From Tenebrio molitor (taxonomy: Eukaryota; Arthropoda; Insecta; Coleoptera; Tenebrionidae): 64,000 nt of DNA. The translations under genes were made by a program, and so were the position numbers. Numbering within the stretch: the stretch's first letter is position 1; each line of letters opens with the position of its first letter. Shown in pieces: positions 51,100 through 59,967 of the stretch. The notes under the pieces were generated by a model. It saw nothing but the letters and a program-made list of their open reading frames with translations, was not told where the DNA came from and searched no databases. Location: NCBI RefSeq assembly GCF_963966145.1, contig NC_091055.1:6882001-6946000 (forward strand), in the 5' to 3' direction.

Positions 51100-51556
51100 A
51101 TTTAAGCAACTTCACTATTTGCCAGATTTACTCTCCAGTGAGTTCTCTTTATTCACAGAACTAAAGTGAACGATAACGACAAGCAAGAGATCAAATCACT
51201 TCAGGATCATCACACTACATTAATGTTTGACTATACTGATAATTTGTTGGAATTTTTATAGTCTTCTATTTCTCTATAGGAGGCAATAAATAATGAACCA
51301 GCCTCGTAAAAGTTATGTTTTGTAGATAGATTTGCATGTTATAAATCTCGCCAAAGAAATTGCAACGTCATCTTCTAATGTATAATTTTATTGAACTAAA
51401 AAATGGTAAATACGTCGAGAAGTGTACTGACTACACTTGGGGTCACGTATAATCCCCCTGTAGTGTAAATTTTCCAATATTGGGTGTTTGAGGGAAAATC
51501 AAGTTGAGGTTAAATGTTGTCAAAGTGTGTTAAATATCAAATACGTCAAATATAAC

Positions 51557-51858
51557 GGGCCTTCAAGTAAATTTATATTTAGAGCAACCTGTGGAAATTC
51601 AATTGTTTGCAACATTTTTTCAGCGTAGAAAATGACACAAGAAACGTCTGACATTTTAACGAAATAAAATTAGGTTAGAAAATATTTTTAATCATTCTCC
51701 CTCCACGGAATATGACAAAATGAAATTGGGAAAAAGCTTACTATGTAACCTGTGTAACTCCGGAGAATAATTGGTTACCTACAAAAATTGCTTTACACTG
51801 TTAACACAATTAGAATGTCGCCTACACCTACTCTAAATATATATTTATTTGAAGGCCC
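51557..51858. mobile_element. GGGCCTTCAA MITE, copy 2 (inverted)
   Basis: The ends are GGGCCTTCAAGTAAATTTAT and the reverse complement of ATATTTATTTGAAGGCCC. It is the reverse complement of copy 1 (45645-45970) over nearly its whole length, with a few small deletions. The two copies flank about 5.6 kb in inverted orientation. Confidence 0.85.
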
Positions 51859-52348
51859 GATAGTATGGTGCGATCAACAATTACTTAGATAAGGGGCGGC
51901 CATGACTTTAACAGTGTCAGATTTTTCGTATCTTTGCTAACTCAACTAATAAACGTCAAACAACTGTCACTATGAATCAAATTTTAACGCAAAAATGGTT
52001 TTTACTTCAGAACATAAAAGATTCATCTTAGTTTCGTAATTGTGTTTTTAAACGCACTAACTTCAAAATGACATTTTGCAAACGCAACGTAGATTTCGCG
52101 CACTTGTGTTTCAAAATCATCCAAAAAGCATTGGCCTTTTTGAGTATTTTGAAAATAATTTGACTTGATAATAATAAAATCTGGTTTACAAAACGTCATT
52201 TCTCCAATTTGGATGTTGAAAATTTCGAAAGAATGAAAATAAATCGCTATTAATTCGATTGACACTTGGGCAAGCGCCATCTATTCACTAAATTGGAAAT
52301 TATTGGGTAATAATTTAAAAATGCTAATGTTCGTTTCAAAAAATATTG
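51859..52348. other. Non-coding DNA
   Basis: Contains an ORF at 52023-52280 (-) without recognisable features. Confidence 0.4.
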
Positions 52349-52743
52349 TACAGTTAATTTCAAAATTATAGAGTACACCTAATTTTGTACAATGTAAAAT
52401 GGACTTACATTTCTTGTCAATGATCAATATCAATTTTGACAAACAAAATGCCTAATCTAACCGAAAACGTGAAAGTGCACATTTTTTCAAAATTAGAAGG
52501 GTGGTCGATCCAAAGGGTCGCCCAGTATTATAACATCGCGAAGAGCACCGTGCAGGGGATAAAACAGACAATATTATGGTCTTCTAAAATATCAGCGACA
52601 TTTTATCTTTTCAAATTGACCTAACCTATATAAAAAATATGACCGTCAAATTTCAAAAAGGCATCTTTACATGGGGAAAAAACTGTAATAAATCGACTTC
52701 TTGATTTTTGAGGTGTACTCTATAATTTTGAAATTAACTGTAC
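52349..52743 (+). mobile_element. 395-bp TA-CAGTTAATTTC MITE encoding a DNA-binding domain
   Basis: The inverted ends are near-perfect over 33 bp. TACAGTTAATTTCAAAATTA then TAGAGTACACCT on the left is exactly mirrored on the right by AGGTGTACTCTA through TAACTGTA. TA lies at both borders. The interior keeps the start of a transposase gene (52448-52624). The perfect termini suggest recent movement. Confidence 0.9.
52448..52624 (+). CDS. Truncated transposase: helix-turn-helix domain only
   Basis: The ORF, starting at the ATG at 52448 (an upstream ATG at 52436 is also in frame), reads MPNLTENVKVHIFSKLEGWS, then IQRVAQYYNIAKSTVQGIKQ. This is a compact helix-turn-helix of the kind at the N-terminus of Tc1/mariner and pogo-type transposases (L....R..I..L..G.S...IA..F....STV..I). 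After KQ the sequence departs into a short unrelated tail (TILWSSKISATF...) and stops. The catalytic core is absent. If expressed, it could bind the element ends and act as a repressor, but that is inference. Confidence 0.55.
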   Translation: MPNLTENVKVHIFSKLEGWSIQRVAQYYNIAKSTVQGIKQTILWSSKISATFYLFKLT

Positions 52744-52751
52744 AAACCTCG

Positions 52752-52972
52752 ATGCGCGAAGACGTATTCGGCACATTCGCGCAAATGAAGCACTCGCTCC
52801 TTCGTCGCTTGTGCCTCAAATAATGCGCTCATGTGCGAAATAGTTATTTACGAACCAAGTGCGGGAAGACGATGTTCCCGCATGAGCGCATTTTTTAAAG
52901 CACGAGCGACGAAGGAGCGAGTGCCTTTAATTAATGCGCGAATGAACGGAAGATGTCTTCACGCAAGTGGTT
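52752..52972. repeat. Inverted duplication across the left end of the 52837 element
   Basis: Sequence at about 52752-52836 is the reverse complement of about 52876-52972. The shared block includes CATGAGCGCATT, GCGACGAAGGAGCGAGTGC and GCGCGAAT. The left end of the element at 52837 lies near the centre. This is a large imperfect palindrome, much more GC-rich than its surroundings. Confidence 0.7.
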
Positions 52973-53397
52973 TGTACAATATTTTTTGTACGACAATTAA
53001 ATTAAAACTTTTTGTTTTAATACATTAAACATAAACGAACATAAAACCAAGTAGGCAGTGATCTTTGGTTATTGGAAACAATTGCTTCACTTAATATTTC
53101 AATTTTTGCAATAATTTGTGAATTTTGTAGGAACAATTTTCAACGATTATAAATCTTTCCGTAATTTTTTAATGGAGGAAAACCCAGGGAAGTTGTATTT
53201 TATGAACTAAATTTTATTATCATCAAGACAGATTTTTTTTTGAATGCCTCAAAGGGCCAGTGTTTTTTGCAATTTTTACATTCGAGTCGACCGGGAAGCA
53301 CTCGTTTCGGAGCGAGCGTTGGATGTTGGAAGCGTTGCTTTCAAGGCTATGAGTACAAAAAATGTCTTCTCGCACTCGGTTCGTAAATAATTATTTC
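52837..53397. mobile_element. Inverted-repeat element H1, core deleted
   Basis: The ends are GAAATAGTTATTTACGAACC then AAGTGCGGGAAGA on the left and the reverse complement TCTTCTCGCACTCGGTTCGT then AAATAATTATTTC on the right, about 33 bp. It is related along most of its length to H2 (54415-55055), sharing TTCCCGCATGAGCGCATTTT, AACATAAACGAACATAAAAC, CAAGTAGGCAGTGA and AAGGGCCAGTGTTTTTTGCA. H1 lacks the recombinase fragment present in H2. Confidence 0.8.
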
Positions 53398-54414
53398 AAT
53401 AACGGAGAATAGACATACAGCTCTGATGCCTGTTTCACTGAATTTCGGCAAACTTCCATGCATTCCAGAGCATTTGTGGAAATACGTCCATAATCTCAAA
53501 GTCTTCCTTGATTTAAATAATTGTTGATCGCAAGATATATTATTACATAAGCAAATAAAGAAGGTTTTTATCCACAAAAATGAAGTTCGCTGCACGAGCC
53601 GAAGGCGAAGGTATGTAATCATTTAAGTGGATAAAAACCTTACTTGCGATTATACCTAATACTACCCTTTATCTAAGATCAAATACAGGATGTTATTGAA
53701 ATGCGTGACCAAATTTTGTGTGTTTCAAAATCTCTGTTATTTGATAAACAACAAATTTAAACCAAAAAACTAAATTCTGTAAAACTAGAGTATGATCACT
53801 CATGAAAATTTAAGAAATTGGCTTTTATTAGAACTACATATAAGAATTGAGAATGAACTGAGTGATATTTAACTATTACTTGATAGTATTATCCGTAATA
53901 GTGTATGTACTCCGGCAAAATTGCCGTGCCGCCGGGTGTTGGAGGGTTAAGATAACTCTAAAGTTTGGGTGATAGTTTAAAAGTAAAAATTGTACATATC
54001 TTGTCGATTCCTTTGTGGAAAATCTCAATTCTGTCTTTGCTGTCAACAATTAAATTTCAGCTAAACTACAAAAATGGTGAACGCCCCGAGAAAATGTTTG
54101 TACGATGAACCAGTTTGGATCTACAGACCATGCTTTAAAATGTAACTTTTCATATTGTGTTACATAAGGACATAAATAAAATATTTTTGTCAAATTAATA
54201 AACCTATTTAGACTCAAAACTAGATGGTATCATTTTTTATTCCAAATACTAATACATACAAACAAAATCTCACATTACTATTTTTAACATTAAACTTGTA
54301 AGTGTTGTTTGCGTTAAGTCGGATAATCTTGTATTTGTATTTTTAAATAATAGTCATAAAAACTAATATTATTTTAAATTTAAAAGATTATAGACTCGCG
54401 TCCCTGGAAATATT
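53398..54414. other. Mixed repeat debris between H1 and H2
   Basis: Holds a small hairpin at 53534-53650, whose arms are AAGGTTTTTATCCAC and GTGGATAAAAACCTT, with loop sequence CTGCACGAGCCGAAGGCGAA. One MITE-like end, TACAGGATGTTATTGAAATG, lies near 53687. The retrotransposon 3' segment lies at 53874-53952. No gene is seen. Confidence 0.5.
53874..53952 (+). repeat. Retrotransposon 3' segment, second copy
   Basis: Matches the reverse complement of 37022-37100 over about 75 bp, including GTATGTACTCCGGCAAAATT and GCCGTGCCGCCGGGTG. No coding part of the retrotransposon precedes it here, so it is a severely 5'-truncated copy on the + strand. Confidence 0.6.
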
Positions 54415-55055
54415 GGAATAGTTATTTAGGAACCAAGGGCGGGAAGACGATGTTCCCGTATGAGCGCATTTTTTTAAAGCGCGAACGACCAAGGAGTGAG
54501 TGTCTTTAATTAATGCGCGAATGAGCGGAAGATGTCTTCACGCAAGTGGCTCGTACAAGATTTTTTGTACGAACATTAAATTTAAAAAAATTGTTTTCAT
54601 ACATTAAACATAAACGAACATAAAACCAAGTAGGCAGTGACCTTTGGTTATTAGAAACAATTGCTTTACTTGACATTTCAATTTTTGCAATGATTTGTGA
54701 GTTTTGTTCGAAGATATTTGCGCAATATCCACCTATGAGTGATATTAGTGATATTTCTTGTACTCCTGAGATTAAGGAAGCCGCAAATGTGGCCATACAA
54801 AATTTACTGTCAACAAAATCAAGAAAACGTTATGAGGTCGTTTATGAAAAATTTGTACAGTAGTGTAAAGATAAAAATATCAAAAATTATACTGAAAATT
54901 GTTTGTTGGCATTTTTTTTTTGAATGCCTTAAAGGGCCAGTGTTTTTTGCAATTTTTACATTCGAGTAGAGCGGGAAAAACTCGTTACTGATTGAGCGTT
55001 GGATGTTGGAAACGTCACTTCCAAGGCTGTGAGTACAAAAACGATTTCTCAAACT
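54415..55055 (+). mobile_element. Element H2, carrying a tyrosine-recombinase fragment
   Basis: The left end GGAATAGTTATTTAGGAACC aligns with the left end of H1, and the two run collinearly to about 55041 (GCTGTGAGTACAAAAA). The expected right inverted end then decays. Between about 54705 and 54923 it carries coding sequence absent from H1 (see the recombinase relic). H1 is therefore a deletion derivative, or H2 gained the segment. Confidence 0.7.
54735..54923 (+). pseudogene. Crypton-type tyrosine recombinase, N-terminal relic
   Basis: From the ATG at 54735 the frame reads MSDISDISCTPEIKEAANVA, then IQNLLSTKSRKRYEVVYEKF and VQ, then a TAG at 54861. The same frame continues CKDKNIKNYTENCLLAFFF and a stop. 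This matches the core-binding N-terminus of arthropod Crypton-like tyrosine recombinases (...NLLP.KS..RYE..Y..F..WC....V...SENVLL.YF..L). The TAG lies where the family usually has Trp, so a single TGG-to-TAG change is likely. The catalytic Arg-His-Tyr region is missing. Confidence 0.65.
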
Positions 55056-58000
55056 TTTGTTGTTTGTTTGTGGTTTCTTTTCAATTTTACAAAACATTTA
55101 ATAAACAAAATCGATATGAATCTAGAAAAATGGAGAGTAAACATGAAAATATTAAAATAAACTGGTAAAAAGTGTGCATCCGTGGTAGTGTTTTTAATAT
55201 TTATCCACACAACCTATCACGATTTGGAAATTACAAATAAACATACATAAAATCTTTTGTGGACAATATTATATATTTTTAAAAATTATATTCCAGTTGT
55301 AAAAATACAATTCAGTGATAAGTATCTTTATTTTTATTTTAAATTCCTGCTATACTTTCTACATGTACTTAAAAAATGTGTATAAAAATTTACGGAATGT
55401 ACATATCGACATACTTATTTAATAATTGATATGATTTATAATATATAAATATTGTTGTGGTCACTATCTTTTATAAAACTCACTCGTATCTAAAGTACGC
55501 GCAAGTTTACTTTCGCTCCTTAAGTTATTTAGCAACCCTTCGCTTTTGTTAACTTTTAACGTTATTTTCTCCATTTGTCCATAAAGGTGTTACTAGGATC
55601 TAAACTTTGCCGCTACTTTGAGTTTAATTAACATAAGTGAAAAGTTTTATGAAAGTATCAAAAAACTTCATTATGAGACGAGTCACACACATTTTGTGTT
55701 TGTTTCTGTCAAAACAACAACGCCCTTATTCATTTGCGAAAATATGATACTCGTACATTTATTAATTGCAAATATATTAATGAATTTTTTCATTCCGCAG
55801 AACTAATGATTGTGTTCCTGTGATTAATTTTTATACATTACAAAGTTTTTGTTACTGTTTAATGTTAATTATAATTATTACTGTTATTACTTGGACAACT
55901 CACGTTAATACATCCTTTATTAAAAAAATTATTAAAAATTTAAAATCGAACAAAATATTGTCAAATGAAATGTCAAAAGGCGTACGAACAAGAGGCTTTG
56001 GTCCCAATTTAAATATTACAAATTAATAATCCAAATAAGGTGAAGAATTGTTTTTAATCCGAGATTTCTTTAAAAATATAATTCGCTGATGAAGCTTCTC
56101 AAGATGTAAAACCATTAAAACTTTTATGAGTTTGAAAGTTGAAATTAAGATGTACAAATGCTGTGAAAATTACTATTTCGTACAAAACCTCTTGTTTTTC
56201 TGGAGTATCATTTAAAAAATTAGGTAATTACTGTCGTAATTTGTTCCGCTCATTAAACTCATTAAAAGAGAAATTAATTTATGATGTTAATGAAGAGACA
56301 AGTTGTCGTGTATTTTGCGTTCTTGTATCACACACCGAGCTCAATTTATTTGGAATTTTTATCCTCTTTTATACACCTGAAAAGGGACAAAACTGGAATA
56401 AGCGTCTTACCATATTTATAAAAATGCGTCAAATTCAATTCAGATGAAAATAAGATAATTATGCGAGACGTCTTCAGCTCGTAATATTTCTGTGCCGATT
56501 TTAAGAAGTACATTTAAATTACGATTTTCCATAGAAACAAAAAGGGCAATAATAAGAAATTCGTTTAACTTCTTTTATGCACAACAATAAATTTGGACAA
56601 TACCCTCCACGCTGTCCCGATAGAAATTTAATACGTAAAAATCCAAGAATCAGACTCTGACTTTTTATTTTAATTTTGCCACCATTCATCAAGTGAGGAA
56701 GATAAATGAGTACAATTACCGCGTTAATTAACTTTACGTAAATATATTTTTTTTTATTTATTGTAAATACATACTCCCAATTCCACCGTAACAAATAAAT
56801 CAATACAAAATGTGTACAAACAATTTTTATTTATTTATTAAATAAATTTTGTAGTTTGTATCAACTTTCTTAAGTAATATTGGGATAATGTTTGATTATT
56901 CGGATTATCTTTCTTTTGTATTTTAAATTTACGTAATTAAGATTAGATAATAATACGAGTATGTACTAATTAATAAAAATTGAGGAACGGAATTATGACA
57001 GAACTCATTCGCAATAAAGCAAGATCCAGGATGAAAATTTGATTGCCTTATTTCTTTTTTAAATTTTGCTGTTTTTAGCAATAATTCTGCACATTCTCTG
57101 TAAAAGTTTAATACATTTTAGTGGATTTACTTGCAAGTGAATTGACAGCACAACAAATATATGTATAAGTTAGTATTGATCCCTGAAATATGAATAATTA
57201 AAACATAATTTTCATATATGAGGGTTCAAAAAAGATCAGTGAAGGGGGTCTGCAAATCGGTAAGAAAACCATTGTTTCCTGGAAATATTTTAAACAAAAT
57301 TTAGTAGTTTTGCTACTGTAAGAATGAAGACAAATTTATCAAAATCATTTCATTAAAAGAGATTTTTTTTTAAATTTTAGTCATGCATTTTAACGAATAA
57401 TTTTTCCTCACGTGTAAATTAATTCAGATAAAAATAAAAATTCAAAGTTAAAAAATAGTCGGCTAAAATTTACCAACTACATAGGTACTAGACTAAAATT
57501 TAATTTAATGTGTCATCGTCATCTAAAAAATACGAAATTTTCATTTTTCCAAAAGTCAAATGGTTACAATAAACTTATTTGATACGTAGGCAACCAACAA
57601 TACCATTTCAGTCTCTATATCTCAGAATTGTAGTTATTGATTTTGTCAGAGACCAAGCCGGACTATCTAATGAAGAACAAATTTTTCTTTAAATTGGTTT
57701 GATAATGATAATAACGATAACATAAGCAGTACCGTACAAATTTCCATTTAAAAATTAATAATACGAAATCAACCGAAATTAGGACTTAAGATGAAATTTT
57801 GTATGGAAGAAATGGAAATGGGATAATAATTACCTGAGACTCTATTTGAATACAAGGATTGGATTATTTGAGATCAATTCCAAAAATTCATTAGCTGATT
57901 TCAGAATTTAAGAGTTAAATTTAAATTTGAATTAATTTTTCTTCAATTTATTTGTTTTTGGTAACCTGTGGACACGGAAATCAAAAAACAAAAAAGCATA

Positions 58001-59844
58001 TTTTCTTCAGATGTAATTTTCAATTATTTTTAATTTTACAAATGCACAAATTTCGTCGTATCTGAATTTTATAATCTAAAAAAATCCGTTCAATGTAATG
58101 TTTACGAAAAACGTCTCTAAAAATCAGCCTTTAAAACACTTTTTAGGGTATTGCAAGGAATACTATTTTATTGTGGGGAAACGAAGAGAAGAAAATAAGG
58201 ATATATCTGGATCCAATGTCTTACAATCGGAATCTTTTAAAGATTATTTTCAATCAAAAGAAACAACCTCTCGCGTAGCTCTTCATGTCATTCTGGATTT
58301 CGAATTCTTTGATATGAAACAGAAAAAGAGTAGGTAATGTTCATGTCAATGATTAATATCATATCTTTTTTTGATAAACTTTATAACACATATCGCGTAT
58401 TGGAACGAAGTGAAAAGGTTTTCACTTTTTTAACGTACCTAATCGAAAATATGTATCTACTCTGAAAATTTAGTTAATACATACTATTTTATTGTTCGCT
58501 AGACTTCGATAATCAAAAACATTAATTACTCTTCATATACACACTAAGTGTTACTTAGAAGAAATATAACATCTTGCAGAACGAAAATAATATTGAAAAG
58601 AATTAAAAATTTGTTATGATGGGATGTTTTTGTAGGTATTAAAGGGCAGTCTTTATAGGTATAACGTAAAAATAATAGATAGGTACATCTAAAGTAAATT
58701 CAGGATGGATTGGGTATTTCAAGGTCAAATAATTTTATTTTTTGGCTATGTGATTATGTCTTGTAAATAGTGACATGCAAGGAACCAACATAATGCGAAT
58801 TTAGCAATGCTCAATCTAAGTTGGACGGTGTATATTTACATATTCTTAATAAATTATTCTTCATTATAGTAAGGTTTCAAACACACAGAAACAGATAAAA
58901 ATTCCCACGACTGGATTTTCGAGTATTTTTAAAATATATATTTCCCACGAATAATAAATACGATTGTTAAAATATCAAACATGTATTTTCTCAAAATAAT
59001 ATTCTGTATGTAAAACAATGTGATCCCAATAATTTGAAGTGGTTGTAAACATGTCCACAATAAAATTACATTGTTAGTTTTACGTCAAGATGATTCGGTT
59101 CGGTTAAACTGTTAAAATACGCTCCTCCAATTTTACTGTAGGCTATATTTCGTGCATCCCAAGTGAGAGCATTGTTAATAATTAGATCAAAAAATCTAAT
59201 TCCTAATAGAAGTTATTTAATCTTTCAATGCTGTATATAAAATATATTTGAATATTACAATATGTAAAAAAGTACATAACATTTTTGTTTTTTACATATT
59301 TCATAACAGTTTGTTTTACTACACCGATCACTCGACAATTTCAATTTCCTGAATAATGTTAAACCATTCTCTTCCGCCACTAGGGTGACATCAACATATT
59401 GATTTCGATCAATTTTCATCTTTGTAGGGTTTATATGGTATTATTGACTACCATTATCATCTAAGTATGTTAATTAGTCAAGACGCAGCTCGTGAACAGA
59501 TTGAGAGCTTTATTTAGATCAAAAGATATTCTCAAATAATATTCTTTAAGTCAAATAAAGTAATGCCATCTAAAATATTTTTTTAAATTCCTTTGGTTCT
59601 TACTTCTTGTTCAGTATCGACAGTACAATACTTGACAGGTAGATTACTTCTGTACTTATCTGAATTTTGTGTGGAATATATGTAGTTATTTTAGCAAATC
59701 TTCCCAGACCTTCTTATATTTTTAATTTTATAGAAACCTGTAGGTGGTTACAGTTATTAAGATAAAACTCGATGGATTCATTTACAATTTTTTTGATTAA
59801 TAATTAAAAAGTGCTGTTGGTTGCATAACCTAACCATTCTTCAT
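55056..59844. other. Very AT-rich intergenic DNA upstream of TAF3
   Basis: About 4.8 kb with several ORFs of 60-100 codons (55618-56447, 58098-58337). None has a defensible domain, and their composition is what AT-rich DNA gives by chance. No transposon ends were recognised. The TAF3 promoter presumably lies at the right edge. Confidence 0.4.
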
Positions 59845-59868
59845 CCACTATGGCGCCGTCTGTCGGCT
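59845..59868. promoter_or_regulatory. GGCGCC motif in the likely TAF3 promoter
   Basis: CCACTATGGCGCCGTCTGTC lies about 115 bp upstream of the TAF3 start codon, a GC-rich island in AT-rich DNA. It resembles the GGCGCC(A/G)TCT element seen in insect promoters and in the core of insect CTCF sites, with a 2-base shortfall against the CTCF pattern. Function is inferred from position only. Confidence 0.25.
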
Positions 59869-59967
59869 GTCAAGGTCATAAGTGTTGATGGACGTTTATT
59901 TGTGTTAAGTGCTTCAATGTTGGATGCTCCATGTTACAGAAATTGTAATATTAAATGAGATAGTAAA

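Larger units (their letters stand above)
46787..51556. other. Mostly non-coding DNA
   Basis: Contains the candidate exon near 49200-49307 and a possible retrotransposon relic at 50788-51099, listed separately. ORFs at 47225-47533, 48052-48397 and 50470-50697 (+) have no recognisable features. Confidence 0.4.

Noticed and set aside
53525..53650. Hairpin with AAGGTTTTTATCCAC arms as an ncRNA gene
   Set aside because: It looks like one more small inverted-repeat element or fragment. No sign of a conserved RNA.
55618..56447. Three successive + strand ORFs as a chemoreceptor-like gene
   Set aside because: Hydrophobic and charged pieces alternate, but I could find no receptor motif, and the frames do not join by plausible splice sites.
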